A stretch of DNA of 64,000 nucleotides from Rhodobacteraceae bacterium LNNU 3342 (GTDB lineage: Bacteria > Pseudomonadota > Alphaproteobacteria > Rhodobacterales > Rhodobacteraceae), in NCBI GenBank assembly GCA_008711135.1, contig VUAW01000011.1, positions 48,486 to 112,485 on the forward strand. Reading direction: 5' to 3'. The notes below the pieces were generated by a model. It did no database searches and was not told the DNA's origin. It was given only the letters and a program-made list of their open reading frames with translations. Made by a program: the position numbers and the translations under genes. Shown in pieces: positions 9,001 to 17,197 of this stretch. Every line of letters starts with the position of its first letter. The stretch's first letter is position 1.

Positions 9001-9677
9001 GGGGCCATGCGCCGGTCCTCATTTTCGACGATGCCGATGTCGATGCGGCAATCGCGGTCATGGCCGGGGCCAAGTACCGCAATGCAGGGCAGGTCTGCGT
9101 GTCGCCCACCCGGTTCTTCGTGCAGGAAAGCGTGCACGACCGGTTCGTGGACGGCTTTACCAAGGCCGCCGCCGCAATCCGCACCGGCAACGGGCTCGAG
9201 GAGGGCGTTACCATGGGCCCGCTGGCGAATGACCGCCGCGTGGCGGCAATGGACCGGCTGATAGCCGATGCCGTAAGCCACGGGGCCGAGCTGCGGCAAG
9301 GTGGCGAGGCGCTTGGCAACCGCGGCAATTTCTTTGCGCCGACCGTTCTGGCCCATGTGCCTGATACGGCCCGGATCATGAACGAAGAGCCCTTTGGCCC
9401 CATCGCAGTGACCTCTTCCTTCGTGTCGTTTGACGAGGTGATCGCGCGGGCAAACCGTCTGCCCTTTGGCCTAGCCGCCTATGCCTTCACCAGTTCGGCC
9501 ACCACGGCCGCCAAGCTGGCCGATGCGCTGGAAGCTGGGATGGTGGGCATCAACAACACCTTCATCAACATGCCCGAAACCCCCTTTGGCGGCGTCAAGC
9601 AAAGCGGCTATGGCAGCGAGGGCGGGATCGAGGGGATGGAAGCGTATCTGGTCACCAAGACCGTCAGCCAATCCTGA
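6072..9677 (+). CDS. ADP-forming hydroxycinnamoyl (feruloyl)-CoA synthetase joined in frame to an aldehyde dehydrogenase
   Basis: 1201 aa. Residues about 18-720 are an ADP-forming acyl-CoA synthetase like FerA: CoA-binding domain (about 20-150), ligase domain with the phosphohistidine motif SHTGALAG (His274), and an ATP-grasp domain (about 490-715). Residues 723-1201 are an aldehyde dehydrogenase with PWNF (Asn876), MELGG (Glu975) and GQVC (Cys1009), as in vanillin dehydrogenase. The join is a run of eleven G at 8226-8236 coding Gly-Gly-Gly-Gly, directly followed by an ATG. With ten G the synthetase would stop at a TGA overlapping that ATG, the normal coupled arrangement. The fusion may therefore be a sequencing error, a phase-variable state or a true bifunctional enzyme. 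RBS GGGAAGGA precedes 6072. The reactions are ferulate to feruloyl-CoA and vanillin to vanillate. Confidence 0.85.
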   Translation: MTHPSGSSACRAADDGHMLARLLRPRSIAILGASPERTSVGGGVLANLEDFGYDGEIHLVSRSRDSINGRACVKSVNDLPMGIDVAVLIVPFAAIRESVVACIGRGVGAIVIYTSGFAEASDEGRRQQEELADLCRAAGVALLGPNCMGYTNYVDGIPLTFEPVEKKGAGEGARVAIVAQSGATAANIRFAMQARKIPIAHVVATGNEALLSAEDFIDYSINDPQITAVAVYVEQLRDPARFLAVARAARAKGKPIVMLHPGSSERGRKAAESHTGALAGDHAVMQAAARNEAVVIVDTLDEMFDVLAILVRFPVPKPGRAGIVTNSGAIRGLAFDFCEHVGLELARLSPEVEAELRAQVPDYVHVDNPFDVGTTGFSNPGIFGTSAASMLKDPEVGMILSAHAGGSAPMQVKKSDYLLPVYRTAEKPIIFTIIGDDYPLDPQFMRDVRGSGIPFFRSPERAIRAMKVVSDYADALAAVKDRSTEAAAQLDLPSGGALAEHAGKRILVDLGIRCPKGELVQDIEAALNVAARIGFPVVIKAQAPDLSHKSDAGAVLINLRDEAELRAGWDQLHANLAKAAPGLALDGVLVEEMAPQGLELVVGARRDPGWGSVLLVGLGGVWIEVLKDSRLLPADISHARAMSEIHKLKAARLLGPFRGQPARDVAAVADVVVKLGALMRANPQIAEVDINPLLVFAEGKGVVALDALFVTEGGRAAVGGGGMNQSYGELNLFIDGEWLGAGGRNAEDVINPATGEAIGSLPHATPADLDRASAAAARAFADWRKVPAYDRAKILRKAADLLRERAQGIARRMTMEQGKPLAEALQEVFISADIFDYTADEGRRVYGRIVPSRVPGVRWMVTKEPVGPVAAFTPWNFPAVIPARKISAALATGCTMVIKPSEETPASVLELARALDDAGLPKGVLNVVYGVPAEVSEHLIAAEEIRKITFTGSTAVGQHLAVLAAKAGVKRATMELGGHAPVLIFDDADVDAAIAVMAGAKYRNAGQVCVSPTRFFVQESVHDRFVDGFTKAAAAIRTGNGLEEGVTMGPLANDRRVAAMDRLIADAVSHGAELRQGGEALGNRGNFFAPTVLAHVPDTARIMNEEPFGPIAVTSSFVSFDEVIARANRLPFGLAAYAFTSSATTAAKLADALEAGMVGINNTFINMPETPFGGVKQSGYGSEGGIEGMEAYLVTKTVSQS
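8226..8236 (+). repeat. Eleven-G homopolymer at the synthetase/ALDH junction
   Basis: An uninterrupted run of eleven G lies between GTA and AATGAATC. It sits exactly between two enzymes that are separate proteins elsewhere. Eleven G keep both in one frame. Ten G give GAA-TGA and an ATGA overlap with the ALDH start codon. Twelve G end the first protein about 14 codons later. Long G runs are prone to polymerase slippage and to sequencing error. Confidence 0.95.
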
Positions 9678-9688
9678 AAGGCCATCCC

Positions 9689-10531
9689 ATGACAACCACA
9701 TCCCCCGAACCTTGGGGCGAAAACGTTCTGGTGGAATTCGAAGAGGGCATTGCTTGGGTCAAGCTGAACCGCCCCGAAAAGCGCAACGCCATGTCGGTCG
9801 GTCTGGCCGAGGAAATGAACCGCGTGCTCGACGCGCTGGAAGTGGACGACCGCTGCGGTGTGATAGTCCTGACTGGTGTGGGCGAGGCTTTTTCAGCGGG
9901 GATGGATCTCAAGGATTTCTTCCGGGCCACTGATGGGGTTTCTGATGTAGAGCGGATGCGGGCCTACCGGTCCACCCGCGCATGGCAGTGGCGGACGCTG
10001 ATGCACTATGCCAAGCCGACGATCGCCATGGTCAACGGCTGGTGCTTTGGCGGCGCCTTCACACCGCTTATCTGCTGTGACCTGGCCATCGCCGATGAGA
10101 ACGCCACCTTCGGCCTGTCGGAAATCAACTGGGGCGTGATCCCCGGCGGCGTGGTGTCCAAGGCGATCTCCACCCTGATGAACGACCGCAAGGCCATGTA
10201 TTACGTCATGACCGGCGAGAAGTTCGACGGCAGGAAAGCCGAGCAGCTTGGCCTGATCAACGAGGCCGTCCCCGCCGACCAGCTTCGCGCGCGGACGGTG
10301 GAACTGGCAAAGGTCCTGCTGGCGAAAAACCCGACGGTGCTGCGGCAGGCGCGACTGGCGTATAAATACGCCCGCTACATGGACTGGGAACAGGCCGCTG
10401 AATACCTGACTGCCAAAGCCGACCAGACCACCTTCGTTGATCCCGAAAGGGGCCGCGAACAAGGCTTGAAGCAGTTCCTGGACGAGAAGACCTACCGCCC
10501 GGGCCACGGGACCTATCAGCGCGAGGCCTGA
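9689..10531 (+). CDS. p-Hydroxycinnamoyl-CoA hydratase/lyase, copy 2
   Basis: 280 aa paralogue of the enzyme at 637-1494 with the same reaction class: hydration and retro-aldol cleavage of a hydroxycinnamoyl-CoA to an aromatic aldehyde and acetyl-CoA. Motifs are SAGMDLKDFF (residues 69-78), NGWCFGGAF (116-124) and FGLSEINWGV (141-150) with catalytic Glu145. The first oxyanion-hole position is Met, as in the Pseudomonas enzyme, unlike Gln in copy 1. It follows the synthetase/ALDH gene by 11 bases and is followed immediately by the acyl-CoA dehydrogenase gene, so it is the operon copy, whereas copy 1 is solitary. Two copies may split substrates, or one may be induced first. Confidence 0.92.
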   Translation: MTTTSPEPWGENVLVEFEEGIAWVKLNRPEKRNAMSVGLAEEMNRVLDALEVDDRCGVIVLTGVGEAFSAGMDLKDFFRATDGVSDVERMRAYRSTRAWQWRTLMHYAKPTIAMVNGWCFGGAFTPLICCDLAIADENATFGLSEINWGVIPGGVVSKAISTLMNDRKAMYYVMTGEKFDGRKAEQLGLINEAVPADQLRARTVELAKVLLAKNPTVLRQARLAYKYARYMDWEQAAEYLTAKADQTTFVDPERGREQGLKQFLDEKTYRPGHGTYQREA

Positions 10532-12883
10532 ATGCGGCTGACCCTGACGGACGAACAGCTTGCCCTGCGCGACTCTGCGCGCCGAGTACTGGCAGAGACC
10601 TATGACTTCGGCCAGCGGCGGCGCATCGCGGCACAGGGCGGGTTCGATCCACAGGTCTGGGCGCGTTTCGCGGATCTGGGATGGCTCGCGCTGGCACTGC
10701 CGGAAGAACACGGGGGCCTGGGCTGCGGAGGAGCCGAGGTGGCAATCCTGGCCGAGGAGCTTGGCCGGGCGGCGGTACTCGAACGCTGGGTGGCCTGCGT
10801 GGTGCTGGCAGGCGGTGTCATCGCGGCGGTGGCAACGCCGGCACAGGCGTCGGCGCTGCTGCCGCCCGTGGCCGAGGGACGGTCCCGTCCGGCGTTGGCG
10901 CATTTCGAAGGAAGCGACAGTCTGATAACTGTTACCGCCAAGGCGCGCCCTGCGGGCGTGGATTGGCGGCTGACCGGCACCAAGCACCTGGTGCTTGATG
11001 GTCATGTGGCTGATCTTCTGCTGGTGACCGCACAGGCTGAGGATGGGCTGGGGGTCTTTATGGTGCGGCCCGATGTGCAGGGCGTGACCCTGTCCCCCTT
11101 CGATACGGTCGATGGTGGGCGTGCCGCCGATCTGGTGCTTGATGACGTTACAGCCGAACGGCTGGGCGAGGGCGACGCCACCGCCGCGCTGTTGGCCTGC
11201 ATCGACCGGGCCAATGCCGCGCAATGCGCCGATGCGCTAGGGGCCATGGGGGCGCTGTTGGATGCCACAACGGCTTATACCAAGGAGCGTGTGCAATTCC
11301 GCCAGCCGCTTGCGCAGTTTCAGGCGCTGCGGCACCGGATGGCGGAAATGGCCGTTAAGCTAGAGGAGGCCCGGGGTATGGCCCTGCTGGCCGCGCTGAG
11401 CGTCGATGGCGATGCCGACACTCGCGCGCGCGGCGTTTCCGGTGCGCGGGCCAAGATCGGGCTGTTGTCACGGCGACTGGCGCAAGAGGCGATCCAGCTT
11501 CATGGCGCCATGGGGTTTTCAGAGGAGATGCCCATCGGCACCTGGTTCAAGCGGCTTTACGCCTTTGAAAACCTCTGGGGCAGCACCGCGCTTCATCTGA
11601 GGCGCTACTCGGAAGTGATCACACGCCCCGAGGTTCTGCAATCCTCGTTGCTGCGCCCCGGCGCAGCGTCGGACGATGCCCTCAACCTGACCATGTCTGA
11701 GGAGGACGCTGCCTTTCAGGCCGAAGTGCGGGCGTTTCTCGACAGTGCCCTGAACGAAGAGACAAAGCGCGCGGAGCGGCTGAATCCCAGCTTTCTGGCG
11801 CATCCTGACATCGGCCTTCCATGGCAGGCACAGCTTCACCAAAAAGGGTGGGTCGCGCCTTCATGGCCCGCAGAATATGGCGGCACCGGCTGGACGCTGA
11901 CGCAGCGCTACATCTTTGATCAGGAATGCGAACGCGCCGGAGAGCCGCATTTTCGTGGCGCCAGCCTGAAGATGATCGCCCCGGTCCTGATGCGCTTTGG
12001 AACTGAGGCGCAGAAGGCCTTTTACCTGCCGCGCATCCTGTCTGGAGAGGATCTCTGGGCGCAGGGGTATTCCGAACCGGGATCTGGATCTGACCTCGCA
12101 TCATTAAGCACCAAGGCCGTGCGCGAGGGGGACCATTATATCATCAACGGGTCAAAGATCTGGACGACGCTGGGCCATCACGCCACGCGCATGTTCGCGC
12201 TGGTCCGCACGGACGACACGGGGAAAAAGCAGCAGGGCATCACCTTTCTTCTGATCGACATGAAGGCCCCGGGTATCACCATCAAGCCGATCATCTCGAT
12301 CTGCGGCACGCATGAATTTAACCAGGTCTTCTTTGACAACGTGCGCGTGCCGGTGGCGGATCGCGTCGGCGAAGAGGGAGCAGGCTGGACCATCGCCAAG
12401 TACCTGTTGGAATACGAACGTGGCGGGGCCTTTGCCGGGGGCTTGCTCCGGGCGCTTTACGTGCGGCTTTACCGCATGGCGGCGACGCCCGGGCCAGATG
12501 GGTCACGGGTGCTGGATGACCCGCTGTTTCTGGCCCGCTTTGCCGAAATCGGAACCGACATCGACGCCAATGACATGCTGGAACTGGCCGCCATGTCCAG
12601 CGTGCAATCGGGTGGTAGCCCTGGCCTAGTGCCGTCGTCGGTCATGAAGATCGAGCGTAGCCGCATCCGGCAGGAGATCACCGAACTGGCCGCGATGAAC
12701 CTGGGCCCGGGCGCCCTGCGTTGGTACCGCGAACGACTGCTCCACCACCTGCCCCAGCAGGACGCGGTGACCGAAGATCGCATGGTTGCCCCGGCGCTTT
12801 ACTTCAACGCGCGGTCGCAAAGCATCTTTGGTGGCAGTAACGAGATTCAGCTGGAGATCATCGCGCGGGAACTGCTGGGCTAG
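10532..12883 (+). CDS. Tandem (double-domain) acyl-CoA dehydrogenase
   Basis: 783 aa, twice the usual length. Residues about 1-375 form one acyl-CoA dehydrogenase unit (LTDEQLALRDSARRVL at the start, LHGAMGFSEE near the end). Residues about 385-783 form a second unit with the FAD/substrate blocks AQGYSEPGSGSDLASL, WTTLGHHATRMF and the C-terminal IFGGSNEIQLEIIARELLG. Such pairs are heterodimeric FadE-type proteins in other bacteria; here they are one chain. The start ATG abuts the stop of the hydratase/lyase gene (TGA-ATG). In this operon it could oxidise a dihydro-hydroxycinnamoyl-CoA (for example dihydroferuloyl-CoA) to the unsaturated thioester that the lyase cleaves. The family is clear; the substrate is inferred from position. 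Its stop overlaps the convergent FAD oxidase gene by four bases. Confidence 0.88.
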   Translation: MRLTLTDEQLALRDSARRVLAETYDFGQRRRIAAQGGFDPQVWARFADLGWLALALPEEHGGLGCGGAEVAILAEELGRAAVLERWVACVVLAGGVIAAVATPAQASALLPPVAEGRSRPALAHFEGSDSLITVTAKARPAGVDWRLTGTKHLVLDGHVADLLLVTAQAEDGLGVFMVRPDVQGVTLSPFDTVDGGRAADLVLDDVTAERLGEGDATAALLACIDRANAAQCADALGAMGALLDATTAYTKERVQFRQPLAQFQALRHRMAEMAVKLEEARGMALLAALSVDGDADTRARGVSGARAKIGLLSRRLAQEAIQLHGAMGFSEEMPIGTWFKRLYAFENLWGSTALHLRRYSEVITRPEVLQSSLLRPGAASDDALNLTMSEEDAAFQAEVRAFLDSALNEETKRAERLNPSFLAHPDIGLPWQAQLHQKGWVAPSWPAEYGGTGWTLTQRYIFDQECERAGEPHFRGASLKMIAPVLMRFGTEAQKAFYLPRILSGEDLWAQGYSEPGSGSDLASLSTKAVREGDHYIINGSKIWTTLGHHATRMFALVRTDDTGKKQQGITFLLIDMKAPGITIKPIISICGTHEFNQVFFDNVRVPVADRVGEEGAGWTIAKYLLEYERGGAFAGGLLRALYVRLYRMAATPGPDGSRVLDDPLFLARFAEIGTDIDANDMLELAAMSSVQSGGSPGLVPSSVMKIERSRIRQEITELAAMNLGPGALRWYRERLLHHLPQQDAVTEDRMVAPALYFNARSQSIFGGSNEIQLEIIARELLG

Positions 12884-14250
12884 CCCTCGTGGCCAAGCTT
12901 GCCGGGGTTCATGATGCCCTTCGGATCGAAGGCAGATTTGAGCGCTTTCATCAGCTCCACCGCCTCCCCATGTTCACGGCGAAGGTACTTCAGCTTCGAA
13001 ATGCCTACGCCATGCTCGCCGCTGAAGGTGCCCTCCATGTCCATCGTGCGCTGGTAGAGCCGCTCTGCCAGCCGCTCCGCCTCGGCCAGTTCGGCGGGGA
13101 TCTCAGGCTTGATCAGGTAGCCCACGTGGAAGTTTCCGTCGCCGACATGGCCGATGATCTTGCCGGTGATGAAGGATGCGTCGAGATCCGCCCGCGCTGC
13201 GAGGATCGCCTCGGGGAGGCGGGAGACGGGGACACAGACATCGGTGGTGTAGGTCTTGCATCCCGGGCGCAGCGACTGGTTCGAATAGATCGTTTCGTGC
13301 CGCGCCTTCCAAAGCCGGGCACGATCTTCGGTGCGTGTCGCCCAATCAAAATCCGCGCCGCCGTTCTCAGCGGCCAGCGAGCGCACGGTCTCGGATTGCT
13401 CTTCCACCCAGCGGGCGCTGCCGTGAAATTCGAGGAACAGCGTCGGCTGGCGTTTCAGGCCAAGATTGGCATGTGCATTGGCGGCATCCACGGCCACCTC
13501 GTCCAGGAATTCGATCCGCGCCACGGGGATGCCGCTTTGCAGGGTTTCGACCACGGTTTCCACCGCGCCCCTCATGGTGGCAAAGCTGCAGATCGCCGAG
13601 GCGATGACATCGGGCACCGGCTGAAGGCGGACGGTCACCTGCGTGATGACGCCCAGCGTGCCCTCTGCCCCCACGAAGATCTTGGTCAGATCATAGCCCG
13701 TCGAGGATTTCTTGACCCGCCGCCCGGTGGTGATGATCTGCCCCGAGGGCGTGACCACGCGCAGGGCGATGACGTTTTCACGCATCGTGCCATAGCGTAC
13801 TGCCGTCGTGCCGCTGGCGCGGGTCGAAGCCATGCCGCCAAGGCTCGCGTCGGCGCCGGGATCGACGGGAAACATCAGCCCCATGTCGCGCAAGTGCTCG
13901 TTCAGCTGCTTGCGCGTGACGCCGGCCTCTACCACCGCATCGAAATCCTGCGGGTGTACCGCCAGGATGCGGTTCATCCGCGTCATGTTCAACGAGATGC
14001 CGCCCCGGATCGGGATCGTGTGCCCCTCCATCGACGAGCCCGCGCCGAAAGGGACCACGGGCAGGCCATGCTGGTGGCAAAGGGCGACGGTGCGGACCAC
14101 GTCGTCTTCGGTTTCGGCAAAGACTACGGCATCGGGGAGGTGCGGGGGCTGGCGGGACATGTCGTGGCTGTGGTGATCGCACACCGCCGCGTTCTGCGAA
14201 AGCTTTTCACCAAGCGCCTGTTGCAGGATCGTGATCGCGGCTTGGTTCAT
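12880..14250 (-). CDS. FAD-linked D-2-hydroxyacid dehydrogenase (GlcD/Dld family)
   Basis: 456 aa. The N-terminal PCMH-type FAD-binding domain has VPFGAGSSMEGHTIP and PGADASLGGMASTRASGT. The C-terminal FAD-oxidase domain ends with GTFSGEHGVGISK and DPKGIMNPGKL, hallmarks of D-lactate, glycolate or D-mandelate dehydrogenases that pass electrons to the respiratory chain. It overlaps the upstream FMN enzyme gene by four bases (ATGA type), the last of a four-gene minus-strand operon with ALDH, ThDP decarboxylase and L-hydroxyacid dehydrogenase. That company suggests oxidation of the D (R) enantiomer of a mandelate-like acid to the 2-oxoacid. A near twin of its N-terminal half lies broken at 28612-29260. 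Confidence 0.9.
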   Translation of the reverse strand: MNQAAITILQQALGEKLSQNAAVCDHHSHDMSRQPPHLPDAVVFAETEDDVVRTVALCHQHGLPVVPFGAGSSMEGHTIPIRGGISLNMTRMNRILAVHPQDFDAVVEAGVTRKQLNEHLRDMGLMFPVDPGADASLGGMASTRASGTTAVRYGTMRENVIALRVVTPSGQIITTGRRVKKSSTGYDLTKIFVGAEGTLGVITQVTVRLQPVPDVIASAICSFATMRGAVETVVETLQSGIPVARIEFLDEVAVDAANAHANLGLKRQPTLFLEFHGSARWVEEQSETVRSLAAENGGADFDWATRTEDRARLWKARHETIYSNQSLRPGCKTYTTDVCVPVSRLPEAILAARADLDASFITGKIIGHVGDGNFHVGYLIKPEIPAELAEAERLAERLYQRTMDMEGTFSGEHGVGISKLKYLRREHGEAVELMKALKSAFDPKGIMNPGKLGHEG

Positions 14251-15470
14251 GATACCTCCGGCGGGGTGAAATCAGCGCTGGTCCAGGCGTCGGGATGGCG
14301 GGTCCGCAGGCTGCGCACGTGATCAAGCGACGTGAGGCCGCATTGCGCCATGGCGCTACTTAGCTCCTCGATAAATGCCCCGGCCATGTGCCGCGCTCCG
14401 ATATCCCCCAATGCCGCCAGTGCCAGCATGAAGGCCCGTCCGGCAAAGGCACCCTGCGCACCCAATGCCATCGCCCGCAGGACGTCCACGCCCCCGGTCA
14501 CGCCGCTGTCCAGCATTATCGTGCAGCGGTCGCCGACGGTTCGTGCGATTTCGGGCAGCACATCGATGCCGGCCGGCGCGGCATCGAACTGGCGCCCACC
14601 GTGGTTGGACACGATGATGCCATCGATACCCAAGGCCACGGCCTGTTCGGCATCCCCCGGGTGCATGACGCCCTTGACCATCATCGGGCGCGGCCAGCGG
14701 TCGCGCAGTCGGGCCAACGCCTCCCACTCGAACCCGCCGCCGACGTTCTTCTGCACGAAGCTGGCCGTTTGCTCATACCCTCCGCCACTGTAGGCCAGCA
14801 TATTGGCAAAGTTCGGCCTGCCGCGCCGGGCCAGCGCCAGCGACCACGGCAGGGCGGTCGCCATCTGCACCAGCATCCCCGGCCCCAGCCGGAAGGGCAT
14901 GACAAAGCCGTTGCGCAGGTCGCGCGGGCGCTTGGTGCGGGCCGGCACATCCAGTGTGGCCACCAGCACCTGCGCCCCCGCCGCCTGCGCGCGGTCTGCA
15001 AGATGATGGCTGATGCGATGATCGTCGGCAGGCAGGGGATAAAGCTGGAACCACGTCACATCGGGGGCGATGGTGGCGACAGTTTCGATGGTTTCAGTCG
15101 CCAGCGTGCCTACCAGGTAGGGAATGTTGGCACGCTGCGCCGCGTCTGCGAACAGCCGGGTGGCGCCGGGCCACATGATGCCGTCAAAGCCGATGGGCGA
15201 GATGCCGATGGGGGCGGCATACCGACGGCCAAAGAGCGTGGCCGAGGGATCGACCGGTGCCACCTTGCGGCCATAGCGCGGGGCGATCTGCACCGATTGC
15301 AGAGCGGCGCGGTTACGCAACAGACCACTCTCGTCGCCGGCGCCGCCTTGGATGAAGTCGAAGGCAAAGCGGGGGATGCGCCGAGCCGCACGACGTTCAA
15401 GGTCGCTGACCGACGGAAAGCCCCGGCGCAGTTGTGCAAGACGCCGGATTTCGGACGGAACAGCGTCCAT
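14247..15470 (-). CDS. FMN-dependent L-2-hydroxyacid dehydrogenase (mandelate/lactate type)
   Basis: 407 aa TIM-barrel flavoprotein of the alpha-hydroxyacid oxidase family. FMN and active-site residues are visible: Gln142 and Tyr144 in WFQLY, Asp174 in ATLDVPARTKRPRD, Lys266 in MVKG, and catalytic His290 and Arg293 in SNHGGRQFD. The phosphate-binding GGVDVLRAMALGAQGAFAGR follows. The L (S) enantiomer of a 2-hydroxyacid is oxidised to the 2-oxoacid. The loop between about residues 190 and 245 is long and hydrophobic (LGPGMLVQMATALPWSLALA), as in membrane-bound (S)-mandelate and L-lactate dehydrogenases. It lies three bases downstream of the ThDP decarboxylase gene. With the D-specific partner downstream, both enantiomers would be used. 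Confidence 0.9.
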   Translation of the reverse strand: MDAVPSEIRRLAQLRRGFPSVSDLERRAARRIPRFAFDFIQGGAGDESGLLRNRAALQSVQIAPRYGRKVAPVDPSATLFGRRYAAPIGISPIGFDGIMWPGATRLFADAAQRANIPYLVGTLATETIETVATIAPDVTWFQLYPLPADDHRISHHLADRAQAAGAQVLVATLDVPARTKRPRDLRNGFVMPFRLGPGMLVQMATALPWSLALARRGRPNFANMLAYSGGGYEQTASFVQKNVGGGFEWEALARLRDRWPRPMMVKGVMHPGDAEQAVALGIDGIIVSNHGGRQFDAAPAGIDVLPEIARTVGDRCTIMLDSGVTGGVDVLRAMALGAQGAFAGRAFMLALAALGDIGARHMAGAFIEELSSAMAQCGLTSLDHVRSLRTRHPDAWTSADFTPPEVS

Positions 15471-15473
15471 GCC

Positions 15474-17171
15474 TCAGTAACTCACCACGACTTCCAGAAG
15501 CGCCTGCTGGCCGCTCCGGGTCGCCGTCAGGGCGCGCTGGATCGCGGCGGGCAGATCGGCCCCGTCTTCCACCCGTTCGGCATGTGCGCCATGGGCACGG
15601 GCGATGGCGGCATGGTCAGGCATGGCCGACAGTGCGGTAATTGGCATGGTATTAGCCGCAGCGGCCTTGCCTTCCGGATACATGTAAAGGGTCGAGCGGC
15701 GCACTGCGTTCCAGATGCCGTTGTTGAACACCACCGTCAGCAGCGGCAGATTGAGCGAAGCCGCGGTTTGGTGACAGGCGACCGGGTTGGCAAAGACATA
15801 GGAGCCATCGCCCACACAGGCGATGACCTGTCGTGACCGGTCGGCCAGTTGTGCGCCAAGAGCAGCCGTAAGGCCCCAGCCAAGGCCCCCGGACAGGGGC
15901 GAGGAAAAGAAGCTCTTGGGGGCGTCGAGATCCATCACGCCCGGGTCCACGCCCAACTCGTTGAAGAAGGTGGTGCTGTGGTCAGCAGCGTCGCTCAGGC
16001 ACTTGCTGACGAAGGCCGGGCTCATGGGCTTGCCGCTGCCAAGGGCCACCCGCTTGGCCGTTGCTGCCGCCTGTTCGTCCCGGAATTTTGCAACCCTTGC
16101 GCGCCGCTCTGCATGTGCGGTGTCCGTCGCTGCGGCATCCAAGGCGGTTGAAAGGGCTGCAAGCGTCGCAGTGGTGCCGCCAGCAAGGGAAATGTCCATT
16201 TCGAAGCTGCGCATCGGCACTGCACGGAACTGCGGGTCGGGGCCGATACCGATGACAACGCATCCTTCGGGCGGGGATACATGGTCCGACACCCAAGGAA
16301 CCATTGCGTTGACCACGACGATCACGTCAGCCTCGGCCACCCAGGGCGAGGGATCGCGGCCCGCGTGCATCGGGTGGCTGGTGGGCAGGGCCTGCCGGGT
16401 GGACCAGTATTCCACCACGGGCAGCGCGTGTTTTTCCGCCATGCTGGACAGCAGGTCGAACCCCGCATGATGGTCCGGGCTTTGGGTGATGATGACGGGG
16501 CGTTCGGCCCGCACGATCAGCTCGGCAGCGCGGGCCACGTGGTCAGGATGGGCGGCAGCATAGGTCGTGGGTGCAATGGTCTTGGCGCGTGTGTTCGACT
16601 TCGGCGCGGCCTCGGCCAGAACCTCTCGTGGGAGGCTGACATAGACCGGCCCACATGGTTCGCTCAGGGCGATGTTCATGGCCCTGTCGATCACTGGGCC
16701 CGCCTGTTCGGGATAGCGCAGTTCGTAATCCCACTTCACCGCCTCGCGGATCATTCCCGCCTGATCGCGCATCTCCTGCCCCCAGTGGATGGGGCTGCTG
16801 CGGCTGCCGAAGCGGTTGTTTTCGGTCAGCGGCGTGCGCCCCGAACACATCAGAAGCGGGATCTGCTCGGACGCGGCGTTCACGATGCCCATGACGGAAT
16901 TGGCCAGACCGACATTGACATGCACGATCACCCCGGCGGGCTTGCCTGCCATCAGGTAATAGCCATGCGCCATGCCAAGGGCCACGCCCTCGTGGGTGAT
17001 GATCACTGGTTCGGGCATCTCGATGCCTGTTTCCGGGGCGCGGGCATATGCCTCGATGATCGAGGGGAAGTCGGTGCCGCCATTGGCGAACAGCACGTCG
17101 ATGCCTGCAGCCTTCATGCGGCTGAGGATGTCCTCGGCGGCAATCACACCTTCAGGAGGCTGGTACTTCAT
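15474..17171 (-). CDS. ThDP-dependent 2-oxoacid decarboxylase, benzoylformate-decarboxylase-like
   Basis: 565 aa with the three-domain acetolactate-synthase/decarboxylase layout. The cofactor-activating Glu61 lies in ITHEGVALG and His84 in VIVHVNVGLANS, matching the active-site His of benzoylformate decarboxylase. A second conserved histidine context is ALPTSHPMHAGRD, about residue 270. The ThDP/Mg motif starts at VGDGSYVF and ends in VVFNNG, about residues 450-480. Benzoylformate decarboxylase would turn arylglyoxylate into aromatic aldehyde plus CO2. The assignment within the ThDP superfamily rests on these residues and mainly on the neighbours (2-hydroxyacid dehydrogenases downstream, ALDH upstream). 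A carboligase role is the alternative. It follows the ALDH gene by 26 bases. Confidence 0.8.
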   Translation of the reverse strand: MKYQPPEGVIAAEDILSRMKAAGIDVLFANGGTDFPSIIEAYARAPETGIEMPEPVIITHEGVALGMAHGYYLMAGKPAGVIVHVNVGLANSVMGIVNAASEQIPLLMCSGRTPLTENNRFGSRSSPIHWGQEMRDQAGMIREAVKWDYELRYPEQAGPVIDRAMNIALSEPCGPVYVSLPREVLAEAAPKSNTRAKTIAPTTYAAAHPDHVARAAELIVRAERPVIITQSPDHHAGFDLLSSMAEKHALPVVEYWSTRQALPTSHPMHAGRDPSPWVAEADVIVVVNAMVPWVSDHVSPPEGCVVIGIGPDPQFRAVPMRSFEMDISLAGGTTATLAALSTALDAAATDTAHAERRARVAKFRDEQAAATAKRVALGSGKPMSPAFVSKCLSDAADHSTTFFNELGVDPGVMDLDAPKSFFSSPLSGGLGWGLTAALGAQLADRSRQVIACVGDGSYVFANPVACHQTAASLNLPLLTVVFNNGIWNAVRRSTLYMYPEGKAAAANTMPITALSAMPDHAAIARAHGAHAERVEDGADLPAAIQRALTATRSGQQALLEVVVSY

Positions 17172-17197
17172 CGTGATCTCTTTCGGTTCAAGATGCG

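Noticed and set aside
12889..15836. Long plus-strand frames opposite the FAD and FMN dehydrogenase and ThDP genes
   Set aside because: The minus-strand proteins carry complete family motifs; the opposite frames are rich in His, Arg, Gly and Pro and have no ribosome binding sites or domains, as expected for shadows in GC-rich DNA.
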